Shown here: one piece after another, positions 13,792-24,706 of the stretch
Position numbering within the stretch: position 1 is the first letter of the stretch
Layout: the number at the start of each line of letters is the position of its first letter
Source: Batillaria attramentaria
Lineage: Eukaryota > Mollusca > Gastropoda > Batillariidae
Length of the DNA: 64,000 bases
Assembly (NCBI GenBank): GCA_018292915.2
Contig: JACVVK020000055.1
Coordinates: forward strand, 1,137,501-1,201,500
Reading direction: 5' to 3'
The notes under the pieces: model-generated
What the model was told of the DNA's origin: nothing
The model's input: the letters and a program-made list of their open reading frames with translations, nothing else
Database searches by the model: none
Made by a program: the position numbers and the translations under genes

Positions 13792-16149
13792 GTTCATAGT
13801 AAATAGTTCAAAATTCCAGTTACAGTGTAGTCAGTGCATGCAACAATTCAGAATACATCAGTTTAGTGTGACGTCTACTTATAAACACCAAGAAAAATGT
13901 GAAGCATTAGGACATAGGAGTGCTTTACAGTGGATACATTTTAATAAGGAATTTTACTAAGGGTGTGTCAGATTTACTTGTTTTACAGGTGCTGAATAGG
14001 CTTTCTGCAACTAAGTGTATTATAATGTTTGCCGTTTTCACTGCTAAAGAGGAAAACACAGTCAGGATAGTTCATTTTGTCCTGTATTGTGCTTGTTGAT
14101 TTGGAATGTGACACATGAAGTGTACTACCCTTTTTAAGATAGAAGATCTGATGTGATGTTATGGTGTCATTCCTCATTGTTTTTGACAAGTGTTTTCTGT
14201 TAAAGATCTGATCACAGGAGTTTTGGAGGTTGTTTATTTGCATAGCTCTTGTCAATAGTTCAAAAGATCTGAAAAATGCCAGTATATTGTGTTGTGATTG
14301 TGGGCATTTCAGATACCCTTTTAAAGTGGAAATGGTATTTTAGTACTTTGTGTACCAGGAAAGAAAAAGTGAGTACCACCTGGACATCTAAGAAGTAATA
14401 TATTTTGGTGAACACTTTGTTCTGTGGGTGTTCAGCATTCATCCGGTTGGTCGGGCTGTTTATCTCCCTGCACACTGCATCTCTTTCCTTGTGTTTCCTG
14501 TACACTGTAACATTAACTTTCCTTTCCCCCTGTCTTGTACAGTTTTCTAAAGCTACAACATCTGCACTTCTTTAGTTATGTGTGTATGTGCACAAGTGAT
14601 GTGCATTGACACTTCCTACTTAGGACATTCAAAATATCCTCTTATAGTTCAGAGAGAGGCTGGAAGCAGCCCAGGCAGGGGTTTAGGTCACTGAATGATG
14701 TCTGCTTTTATGGACACTTGCATACAGATGTTTCAGAAATGCAGTGTGTATGGGGTTGTAACCACCGTCAGTTTCCCGTTGCAGTTCCTATTTCTGCTGT
14801 GTATGCTACTACTGATAACTTATTGTTACACACTGTTCAGTGGGCAGGGCCCGCTGTTGGTTGTTTTCTAGTCACACGAGAATGATTATCGTCTTCATCA
14901 CAATGCTTATTCCTTGATCACTTGCCTCATTCACTCTGCAACGATTCGGGATCGTTTCCGGTTTTCATGTTCTCATTGTCCTCAGTCATTATTATTATTT
15001 TCTTTTTGTGTTTGGTTGTTGTATATATATATATGTTATGGCATTGGTTACATGTCACTGGTTTCTTTGTGACAGTGAGATGTTGATTTGTTCCACAGCC
15101 CAGTCACAGGGTGATGATGCAGCATGGTGTGCATGCTGTATGTGCTGCTATGGCAGGGTTTCAGTTAGTTGGTGATAACGCTCATCCACATTATGTTCAT
15201 GACCAATCTGAACATGCTTTTACTGCTCTAACATCTTTGTCACAAGCTAGCTGAGAACATATTGATGTACACTACAGACACACACTTTGTCCTCTGTTGT
15301 TCATTGAAATTACATTGGTGTTACAGTCGTCGTGTCCTGTTACATGTGAGCATTATAGGTGGCTCTTTTTCATGTGAATGGTTGCACAACTTTTCCAGCT
15401 TACCTGATGTGTACATGTCGCAGTTGAAGCTTAGGATTTACTGGTAGTACTACATGTATAGTTTAGTCAGCACACATAGAACAGGAAATACACATTGAAA
15501 ACATTGAAACATCTAAGACTGAATGCTAGAATTGATTTTATAATTTCATAATACATGTGTTTGTAATGCGATTTTCATTTTTGTGAGGGGCACACAGAAA
15601 TCTTTGTGCTCTCTCGATCAACTAGTAACCGTAGAAAATTTTCCGGATTTTTATTTTTACTTTTTAGGGACATGTACTAACAAGTTGGTAAATGGCCGTG
15701 ATGCTGAAAGATGGTAGAATGTCATTTATTAGAGTGAAATGCCAGTACACACCCAAGTCATGGAAGCGGTATAATTTCACCAAGAAACTTAATTGTATAC
15801 TGTAAAAGCCAAGCTAGCAGCAGAGTTTGATTAGGCATATCAATTTTCTGTTATAACACAATGTTACTGCAGTTCACTGCATTCATCACAGATGCTTGTT
15901 TAGAAACTGGGGTCAGCTCCACACCAAAACTCCTGTTTGTCTGCTTGTGTTGATAGTGCATTTGGTAACCAAGGATCTTTAGCTGTGGTACATGTCCATA
16001 TAGCAATGCAGTGGCAGCCTGAATCTAAAAGGTGGGGAAGAAACAGAGAAAATATGAAGGTTTGGAACCAGCGACAGCAACAAGTCTCTTTTTCAGTCCA
16101 GACTAGAATGGCAGAAGCTTGCATGACTCTCATATAAGAGATCACTCAC

Positions 16150-16500
16150 AAAGGCATTGGTATGAACCATCACTGTGCCAAAGGCAATTTTTTTGCCAAA
16201 TGATTCCCAAAACTTCTACCCAATCCTCATGACCATGACCTTGACCTCTGAGCACGTTTTGGTTGCTCTATGTGATTGTTGAGTAAATGTATAAACATGA
16301 CTTTTTGGAAGTCTCATCATGACCCCATGACCTTGACAAATTAAATATAAGAAGTGATTCAAAATGATATGCTTGGCAAGGCCATGTCACCACTACCATT
16401 GTGCAATTTGTACTATTTATAGTTCCTGAGGAAAAGCCATTGTTGAAGTTTGTCACAGACAACAGACAGGCAGACACTGAGACAATACTGTACTCCAAAG
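16150..16500. repeat. Degenerate interspersed repeat with TGACCTTGA motifs
   Basis: The stretch contains ATGACCTTGAC twice (near 16238 and 16328), a GAGGAAAAGCCATTGTTGAAG phrase and an ACAGACAGGCAGACACTGAG tail. This wording is typical of old molluscan interspersed repeats. It differs from the 148-bp array at 20.2-24.7 kb but shares the TGACCTTGA word. Its borders are not clear, and it sits inside the putative 3' UTR. Confidence 0.45.
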
Positions 16501-18711
16501 ACTCACTTTGCTACACAGGAGTCAAAACGGGAACAACCAAAATGCCATCTTGACATTCAATCCACCTCTGTGCTGCTATATGGACATGTACCTTTGTAAG
16601 TACGTGTGTGTATTACTAGGGTCCAAACTGGCAGTGCTGTGGTGTATACTGAACAGCTTTGAATAGAATGGAGTTTTAATTGTGGCGGGTGTAACCTTTT
16701 GCAACATGGACACGTTTTTTGCAGAGACTTTGATTTTCTCGTAAGAAATTTTAACAGGCAGTACAGATGGTCGATCAGATGGCAGCAGGCATCCTTTGAC
16801 CTCTGAGGTGTGTGGAGCTGGAACTTCTCTAGTACCGTTAATACAAGGCATGTTCAGACAGACATGATTGAGAAAAGTGCAGCGTCATGCAACAAATGCC
16901 TGTAAATGCCAGACATTGCACATTGAATGCTGAGAAACTGGTTTTGTTTCACTTTTTGAGAAATTTGAGTTTATGCTATCTCCAGATGCATTGTATAAAC
17001 TAACTGTCAAGGTATAATTTTCCATGAACCATGTGATATTCTTCCTTGAACCACATCAAACGATTTATAAGTGAACCTTGTGACACAAACAAAAAGGATC
17101 CTCTCATGAACGCCTTATGTTCAATGCTGTTCAGTATGCAGTTGATCAGTTCGTTGTCTTTCTCTTTACTAACAGACCGTTTGCTGATATGTGTGACATC
17201 CTTGTAACCCTGCCATCCCATGAATGAAGGTTGATAGCAGCTTGCAGTTGGGTAATAATTGGTTTTGTGAGAGGAGTTTCAGATTTCTACAGGAAACAGC
17301 AGTGTAAATTTGTGCCATGACTACAAGCTTTTTCACAACATTACACTCGCCTTTACCAAACCCTGAAACCCTATGTTTGTTTGTTTGTTGTTTTTTTTGC
17401 CTTCATAGTGACTTCTTCTGCTCTTGCGTTTTATTTTTACCCACATAGTCAACAAATCTGAACTGTAACCGGTGCTCACAGAAAAAATTTGCAGCATTGA
17501 ATTCTTGCCTTTCAACTTTGGCGTAGAACAACACCAAGTTTTATATATTCTAATTTGTTAGAACATACCGACTGTTAAGAATTTGTTATTTACATCGTTT
17601 CTTAGTTGCCGCAGCTTTCTGCAGTGTTGTTTGTCCTGCACCCCATGGTGACAATGTTCTTTACTTGTGGCACGTTGACAGCAGCTCATTCACTCTGTCC
17701 AAGTCAGAACCGCCATTGTCTCTACATGAAATGCGACAGCTGAGATTCCGGTATCATTGATTTATGTGCTGTTATTTGTACATCTGTTTGCTTGTTTAGG
17801 CAGCTGTTTGCCACTTCTGTGTTTTGCTGGCTCTGAAAATGTCAGATGTCTAAGAAGGGGGAATGGAAAGACAAATTTAGATTAAAGATTGAACGGGAGA
17901 ATGTGATCGCTAATGAACTTACAAATCTGAGGAAATTGTTCTCTGCCCGGAAAGGCCAAGCACTTATATTGCAAAGGCCTAATCAGTATGGGCGCTCTTT
18001 TTTTTCCCTTCAGTATTGAGTAATCTGTGAAAACTATGAAAGGGAAATCTGAAAATTGTGGAAACATTTGTGGGTATGTGCCTGGAGAAGTGTGTGTGAA
18101 ATTTGGAACGTATGCCAAGTATTTGTGAAGATGGAAGTCCGATGACGTGAAAGCTTCCTTGCATGCATGAGCCTTAAAACAAGTTGATGTGAACCCTGTT
18201 CGTGTATTTTCCGCTGACCCAGTTCCTGTTTTAAGCTTCAGTTTGGCGTGTGTCTTTTCTGTAAGCTTTCAAACGAAAAGAAACAGCATATGTAACATTT
18301 TATGCGTATCTCCCATTTTCCTGTTTTCGATGTATTGGTTAGGGCAGATCACGATGCTCATTTCTTGGCACTTCAGGTCAGATGTGACATGTTCCCTTAT
18401 GAGATCGACCTCCTTGCTTTCCATCTTGATAGCTAGAGAATTCTTAGACTGCAGCTAGTGAGAATTGTTGTCCAGACTTTCTCTTCTGTAAGTCTTATGG
18501 AACAGGAAGGGTCACATGCTTTAGGCCTTTGGATACCGGTGAATATCAAGGTGGGCAAAGATGAGCCTGAGAAGTATGTGTTTTTTTGTGTGTTTTTTTC
18601 AAGTCACTTGTCCCGCTTTTCCCAGTTTGGTTGTTAAACAGCATCAAACTAAAGATAGAGGGCTAAGGAGAATTTCTTTAAGCCAGCCTGATGCCGCCAG
18701 TAATGAACTCT

Positions 18712-18719
18712 TGTACATA
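18712..18719 (+). promoter_or_regulatory. Pumilio-type site TGTACATA
   Basis: An exact TGTANATA match in the distal part of the putative 3' UTR. Confidence 0.3.
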
Positions 18720-19872
18720 AACGGTCTTCCCAGCCCTGTTACAGAAATTCAAAGTGGAGTTACGTTGTCAGAGACAGAGTCACAAGGAACAAGAAAAACT
18801 TCTGTTCTTCGAAGTATCTTCAGATTATTTGGACTTTTTCAATGCACAAACATATTTACGCTGTCCTTTCATTGATGTGATCGCTATTATACTTTTGAAT
18901 CTTTGGTTATACACAGGTGTTTATCTCGTTCCATGGTGTTACTTATGATCAGTGACATGCTAGCCATGTATTAAGACTGTAATCCCGGTGAACAGTCCCC
19001 AGCAGATTTTTTAATGTATATCTATACATATTTTCCCTTAAACAAGTCCCTTCTTTCACACTGTAGACAATAATTCCCTCACATGTATCTCTGGAGTTGT
19101 GTTTTGATGTTTTCAGATTGATGTGGTCATGTAAATCACATCCAGCTTGGGAAACCTGTTCTACTTTTGCCAAGAACTCAGAATTTCAAAGTCAGTAATG
19201 ACCACCGCTTTAGTGACATGTAAAGCAAAAATGTGCCACCTGAGCCAATAAATGCACAAAACCAATTAAATGAAGACTGTTTGAACCTGTCTTACATGGC
19301 CCTTTCTTGTAAACCACCTGTTAACAGGAACCACTTTCCGTAAGATCACACTGTAAGTTGTAGACACTTTACAATCATCTGAACTGAAACTCGCCAGGTG
19401 ATCACTAGTAACTGTGAAGCAGTTCTCTTTGTAATAAACTGACCTGTTAGGAATGAGTTCACTTTCTTTTCTCTGTTGCTCCAGTTGCGGATCATGCACA
19501 CAATTACTACATGTAATAGATGTTTTGTCTGTTTTACGTCATGTTTGGTTACATCTTTCTCTCGCCATTTTGGTGTAAATGGGTAGCCGGCTTGCCATGT
19601 TTATGTTGATGTTGCCAGGCGGCTGCATTTTTACATTTCTTCTAGTTGATGTTTAAGGGGTAGCTGTAGTTGCCAGTTCGTTTCACTTTTTTTCTCACGT
19701 TGAAAGGGACCGCATACCTTTTTTTCTTGTTGTTTTGTCATAGTGATCTAGAACAAACGACCACAAACTCTACTTGTATTACAGACCTATTTTAAAGTCT
19801 GTGTATTGTATTGTGAATTTGCTAAAATAGTCTATATATTTATGGAATCTTGGCTGAACATGTGCTTCCAGC

Positions 19873-19878
19873 AATAAA
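19873..19878 (+). promoter_or_regulatory. Candidate distal poly(A) signal
   Basis: AATAAA is followed 15-45 bases later by a GT/T-rich downstream element. This is the best poly(A) site layout between the zinc-finger stop codon and the transposon at 20122. Confidence 0.5.
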
Positions 19879-20213
19879 AGCTTACAGTAGATGTTAGTTG
19901 CCTTTGTTATGTGTGTCTCATTGACTGTTACTCTGTGTGTGCCACCAAAACACTGCCGAGTCCATTTGTTTCCCTTTAAAAGTGCTGGATGTTTTCCAGC
20001 GTGTACAGTACATTCTGCGCTTGCTCTCTCTCACACGAGTTATCCCCCCTCCCTCACCAAGAAAGACTAACATCGCTTTTATTCATGATCACTTTGAAAC
20101 CCAAACGTTTTGCTTGTTTTGTTGGCTCACTTGTGTAACAAAGTGAGTCTATGTAATAACCCTCCGTCGTCTGTGTGTGTGTGTGTGTGTGTCTGTCATG
20201 TCTGTTCGCAGTA

Positions 20214-20750
20214 AACCTTTACATTGGCCTTTTCTCAGTCTACATACAGCAGAGGCACCAAACTTGGAATGCTGATAGACAGCCATAAGACCTTTCAAAA
20301 CATACCATATTGATTGACCTTGACCCAAGGTCAAGGCCACTAAAGCTGTCTGTTTGAAAATATTACATTGGCAATTTCTCAGAACTTAAGAAAGCCAGAG
20401 ACATCAAACTTTGCATGGTGATAGACGTTGACAACATCTTTACTGACATACCTGTATTCAGTGACTTTGAGTCAAGGCCGTACAAGCTGTTTTGCGGAAA
20501 ACCTTCCGAAACCTTAACATTGGCATTTTCTCAGAAACAATGATTAGCAGAGGCACCAAACTTGGTTTGCTGATAGACAGCCATAACACCTTTGAAAACA
20601 TATCATATTGATTGACCTTGACCCAAGGTCAAGGTCACTAAAGCTGTCCGTTTGGAAATTTTGCATTGGCATTTTCTCAGAATCCAGAAAAGCAAGAGAC
20701 ATCAAACTTTGCGTGATTATAGACATTGACAACACCTTTACTGACATACC
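20214..20750 (+). repeat. Left part of a tandem array of about 148-bp monomers
   Basis: The phrase ACATTGGCATTTTCTCAG recurs at about 20220, 20366, 20517 and 20664, a spacing of 146-151 bases. Alternate monomers are more alike (GACCTTGACCCAAGGTCAAGG near 20314 and 20612), so the higher-order unit is a dimer of about 300 bases. The array resumes at 24059 after the inserted LINE. Confidence 0.85.
20738..20750. repeat. Left target-site duplication of LINE copy 1
   Basis: TTACTGACATACC is repeated exactly at 24046-24058, on the other side of the LINE. It lies within a tandem monomer of the host element. Confidence 0.9.
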
Positions 20751-20960
20751 CCTACATGGTCCACCCCTTGTCGTGGGGTAGTGGCTTGTGTACCTCAATG
20801 ACCCAGAGAACTATGCCAGCAGGAGCACATGCTCCTGGCAGGGTCACACAAGCTGGACAGGTCGAAGGGTAGAGGTCAGACGAATGTGGACCACCTCTCC
20901 AAGAGGCTGAACGGGTTTGCGTAGGGTTAACAGCCCTACCTGTAAAAAACACTAAGTTAC
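20751..20960 (+). other. Highly structured 5' leader of the LINE
   Basis: GGTCCAC at 20758-20764 can pair with GTGGACC at 20886-20892, enclosing nested helices: CCAC-CCC with GGG-GTAGTGG, GCTTGTG with CACAAGC, TGACCC with GGGTCA, TGCC with GGCA, and the perfect hairpin AGGAGCA-CA-TGCTCCT. The same leader is present in copy 2. It could be an internal promoter or translation element, or a self-cleaving ribozyme as in some LINEs; no catalytic core was demonstrated. Confidence 0.5.
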
Positions 20961-21027
20961 AAAAGCATCGACAGCAACAAACCGAGACATTCACCTGGGC
21001 GAGGAAGGGTCTCCATCCCGGAGACCT

Positions 21028-24000
21028 ATGACGCATTGCAGTGAAAGCCGAAAGGAAGCTGCAAGGCCGACCCCCCTTCTAACACCCAGGACAACGAGAG
21101 TAGCCACATGGAACATCAGGACAATGTATGAAGTAGGAAGGACCATACAAGTAGCAAGAGAGATGAAGAACTACAAGATAGGAGTACTGGGACTGAGTGA
21201 GACAAGGTGGCTACAGACAGGACAGCTGAGATTTTCATCGGGAGAGCAATTGCTGTACTCTGGACACACAGAGGATGGAGCCCCCCACACTGAGGGCGTG
21301 GCCCTTATGCTGGCATCGGAGGCACAGCGGGCACTCATCGGCTGGGAACCTGTCAACTCCCGCATCATCACAGCCCAATTCATCACCAAGAAAAAAGACA
21401 TCAAGCTGAACATCATCCAGTGCTACGCTCCCACCAATGATGCGGAAGAGGAGAAAAAAGATGACTTCTACCAACAACTGCAGACAGTGATAGATAGAGG
21501 AGGAGCCAAGGACATGACCATACTGATGGGAGACTTCAACGCCAAGATTGGATCAGACAACACAGGCTACGAGGACACCATGGGACACGGACTGGGACAG
21601 ATGAACGAAAATGGCGAGCACTTTGCAAACTTTTGTGCCCTGAACCAGCTAGTGATAGGAGGCAGCATCTTCCCACACAAGCGCATCCACAAGGCCACAT
21701 GGAGATCGCCGGACCATGTCACGGAGAACCAGACTGATCACATCTGCATCAGCCGGAAGTTCAGGAGATCGTGGCGGGATGTGCGCGTGATGAGGGGTGC
21801 CGATGTATCATCAGACCACCACCTTCTTGCAACAACATTGAGACTTCGGCTTAAGAGGCACACCAACGCCAACAACACACGGACCAGGTACAACGTTGGA
21901 CTACTCAGGAGCACAGACACACAAGCAGCATTCCGGATCAGCCTTTCCAACAGGTTCCAGCCACTGCAAGACCTGATAGAAGACAGTGAAATGGACATCG
22001 AGACACACTGGGAACACAGCCAGAAACTCTGGCACGACACATGCGAAGAGGTCCTTGGCAAGAGAAAGACCCAACATAAGGAATGGATCTCTGCTGATAC
22101 CATCCAGAAGCTGGAAGTTAGGAAAGAGAAGAAAACTGCACTGAACACGAGCCGAACAAGAAGAGCTAAGGCAAATGCACAAGAGGAATACACAGCAGCT
22201 GACAGAGAAGTGAAGAGGAGCACCAGGAAGGACAAGAGGGACTACATCGACAACCTGGCCAGTCAAGCAGAGGAAGCAGCCCGACAAGGGAATCTAAAAG
22301 ACCTGTACCAGGTGACCAAGAATCTTGCGGGCAAATTTCAGCAGACAGACAAACCAGTGAAGGACAAGAACGGGCACCCACTGACAACAACTGAGGAACA
22401 GCTGAAGCGATGGGCAGAACACTTCAGGGAGCTGTCCATCCCTGAAACACCATCCCCATCCCTGAAACACCACCAGACATCCCACCAGCAGAGACAGAAC
22501 TACCCATCAACTGCGACAAGCCCTCTAAGGCGGAGATCAGGAAAGCCATCATGACACTTAGAAATGGGAAAGCTGCAGGGCCGGACGAGATACCAGCAGA
22601 AGCCATCAAAGCAGACACAGAGACAGCCGTCAACATGCTGCACAGCCTCTTCAGCAAGATCTGGGAGAAGGAAGAGGTGCCAGCCCAGTGGAAAGAAGGG
22701 ATCGTCATCAAGCTGCCAAAGAAAGGGGACCTCAGGGACTGCAGCAACTACCGAGGGATCATGCTCCTGTCAGTGCCAGGCAAGGTTCTCAACAGAATAC
22801 TACTGGAGAGGATGAGAGAGGCAGTCGACCCCATGCTCCGAGACCAGCAGACGGGCTTTCGCAGGAACAGGTCCTGCGCTGACCAGATTGCCAGCCTACG
22901 CATCATTGTGGAGCAGTCACTGGAGTGGAACTCCCCTCTCTACATCAACTTCATAGACTATGAGAAGGCTTTCGACAGTGTAGACAGAGAGGCACTGTGG
23001 AAGCTTCTAAGGCACTATGGAGTTCCTGGGAAGATCATCTCCTTGATCCAGTGCACCTACCAAGACATGAGCTGCAGGATTGCCCATGCTGGCCAGTTGT
23101 CAGAAAGCTTCGAGGTGAAGACCGGAGTCCGCCAGGGATGCCTGTTGTCCCCGTTTCTCTTCCTCCTGGTCATCGACTGGATCATGAAGACCACTACAGC
23201 AGGCAGGAAAAAGGGATACAGTGGACACTCTGGACACAGCTGGATGACCTCGACTTCGCGGACGACCTGGCGCTCCTGTCTCACAGCCACAGCCAGATGC
23301 AGGACAAGACTACGCGCCTGGAAGCCACATCAGCCGGAACAGGGCTCAAGATCAACAGGAAGAAAACCGAGCTGATGAAGATCAACACCACTGCCAACAC
23401 ACCAGTCACAGTCGGTGGAGAGCCCATCAGGGAGGTGGAGTCTTTTGTCTACCTGGGGAGTGTGGTTGATGGACAGGGAGGCACAGACCGAGACGTCACA
23501 GCCAGAATCGGCAAGGCAAGGGCAGCAATGATCATGCTGAAGAACATCTGGGCATCCAAAGTTGTCAGCATAAGAACCAAACTTCGCATCTTCAACTCCA
23601 ACGTGAAGTCAGTTCTGCTCTACGGATGCGAAACATGGAGGACAACGAAGACGATGCAGCAGAAGATCCAGACATTTCTCAACACCTGTCTGAGGCGCAT
23701 CTTCAGCATCCGATGGCCAGAGAAGATCCGGAATGAAGAGCTGTGGGAGCGAGCGGGGCAGGAACCAGTGGCCAAGCAGATCCTGCGGAGGAAGTGGGGC
23801 TGGATTGGACACACCCTCAGGAAGCCAGCATCCAGCACCACACGCCAAGCCCTGACATGGAACCCGCAGGGAAAAAGGAAGAGAGGCCGGCCTCGCAACA
23901 GCTGGAGGCGGGACAATGAGGCAGAGCTGTGTAAGCAGGGGACCAACTGGACTGGAGTGGCAAGACTAGCCCAGAACAGAGTGCGATGGCGAAGGGTTGT

Positions 24001-24040
24001 CGATGGCCTATGCTCCACGTGGAGCCAAGGGCCTAAGTAA
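21028..24040 (+). pseudogene. LINE endonuclease-reverse transcriptase ORF, two frameshifts
   Basis: The endonuclease is intact from about 21088: ATWNIRTM, LSETRW, MGDFNAKIG and the terminal SDHHLL motif near 21810. The first lesion is near 22435-22480. A local duplication of a CCATCCCTGAAACACCA phrase replaces a short stretch that copy 2 keeps, and the frame moves to the one starting at 22551. The RT domain follows with FIDYEKAFDSVD and GVRQGCLLSPFLF. A second lesion, one base missing after a run of A near 23212, moves FADDLALL and the C-terminal region into the frame ending at 24040. Copy 2 carries one extra base there and reads through. The element is therefore inactive as it stands, unless these are sequence errors. 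Confidence 0.85.
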
Positions 24041-24045
24041 GTAAG

Positions 24046-24058
24046 TTACTGACATACC
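24046..24058. repeat. Right target-site duplication of LINE copy 1
   Basis: TTACTGACATACC matches 20738-20750 exactly. Confidence 0.9.
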
Positions 24059-24666
24059 TGTATTCAGCGACTTTGAGTCAAGGTCAAGGCCGTACAAGCT
24101 GTTTGAATGACCTTGACCGTCAAGGTCATTAAAGCTGTCTCATTGGAAATTTAAAATTGCCATTTTCTCAGAATCTAGGGGTATAAGAGGCATCAAACTT
24201 TGCATGGTGACAGACATTGACAAAACCTGTACTGGCATACTTGTATTCAATTTCCTTGAGTCAAGGTCAAAGCCATTCAAGGCGTTTTGCAGAAACCTTA
24301 ACGTTAGCATTTTCTTGGAAACAACAAACAGCAGAGGTACCAAACAAGGCACAATGATAAACAGAAATGAGACCTATGCAGATATACCCTTTTGAATGAC
24401 CTTCACTCAAGGTTAAGGTCATTACAGCTGTCTGTTGTGAAATTTTACATTACCGTTTACACAGAAACTACAAAATTAGAGCTATCAAACTTGGCATAAT
24501 GATAGTCATCGATAAGCTCTTACAGATCTCATTCGAATGAAGCTGTCCTGGGAAAACTTACATTGCCATTTTCTGTTTTCTTAGGAACTATGAACACAAG
24601 AGACACCTTACTTCAGGATAGATAGTGATAAGAGTCATACAAACATACTCTTTTGAATGACCTTGA
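24059..24666 (+). repeat. Right part of the 148-bp monomer array
   Basis: Further monomers are marked by the ATTTTCTCAG-like phrase near 24160, 24308, 24450 and 24570. They are more diverged than the left monomers. Perfect TCAAGGTCA or TGACCTTGA words lie at 24078-24086, 24108-24116, 24120-24128, 24261-24269 and 24658-24666. Confidence 0.8.
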
Positions 24667-24706
24667 CCCATCTCACAAGTGAGCCAAGGAGGCTTTGCTC
24701 CTCTAG

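Larger units (their letters stand above)
3254..19895 (+). other. Putative very long 3' UTR of the zinc-finger gene
   Basis: About 16.6 kb follow the stop codon without a credible coding region on either strand. By eye T clearly exceeds A on the + strand and TG/TTG words dominate over CA, as expected of a transcribed, unspliced UTR. The stretch ends with AATAAA at 19873-19878 followed by a GT-rich tract (TTTGTTATGTGTGTCTC), a classical poly(A) site layout. Earlier AATAAA hexamers at 3459-3464, 12906-12911, 19247-19252 and 19433-19438 could give shorter forms. It also contains a degenerate repeat (about 16150-16500) and several homopolymer runs. It could instead be ordinary intergenic DNA after a proximal poly(A) site. 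Confidence 0.45.
20751..24045 (+). mobile_element. RTE-like non-LTR retrotransposon, copy 1 (full length, frameshifted)
   Basis: The element is about 3.3 kb and is bounded by a perfect 13-bp target duplication. It starts CCTACATGGTCCACC and ends with a (TAAG)3 tail instead of poly(A), as in RTE-type LINEs. It has a structured 5' leader (20751-20960), an apurinic-type endonuclease, a reverse transcriptase and a C-terminal tail ending W..VV.GLCSTWSQGPK. A second copy at 60524-63251 shares both termini. The clade is assigned from general resemblance (CFDP2/RTE-like) and is less sure than the element class. Confidence 0.9.
20122..24706 (+). mobile_element. Non-autonomous Helentron-like (HINE-type) element, split by a LINE
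   Basis: The left end TTGGCTCACTTGTG (20122-20135) is perfectly inverted at 24674-24687 (CACAAGTGAGCCAA). The left end folds into a CTCACTT/AAGTGAG hairpin and is followed by a (GT)n microsatellite (20171-20192). The right inverted repeat is followed at once by an AGGAG/CTCCT stem-loop (24687-24702) and CTAG. No flanking target duplication is visible around the 14-bp ends. Inverted ends placed asymmetrically, a terminal hairpin, a microsatellite and a tandem core together resemble non-autonomous Helentrons such as the pearl/DINE type. A DNA transposon with 14-bp TIRs is the alternative. There is no coding capacity apart from the inserted LINE. Confidence 0.55.

Noticed and set aside
18561..18875. 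104-codon + strand frame preceded by a good acceptor (CTTTTCCCAG)
   Set aside because: It is isolated, has no matching donor or partner exon and no family resemblance, and sits in the putative 3' UTR.
20751..20892. HDV-like ribozyme at the LINE 5' end
   Set aside because: Helices are abundant, but I could not place the full double-pseudoknot order or a catalytic C, so it is reported only as a structured leader.
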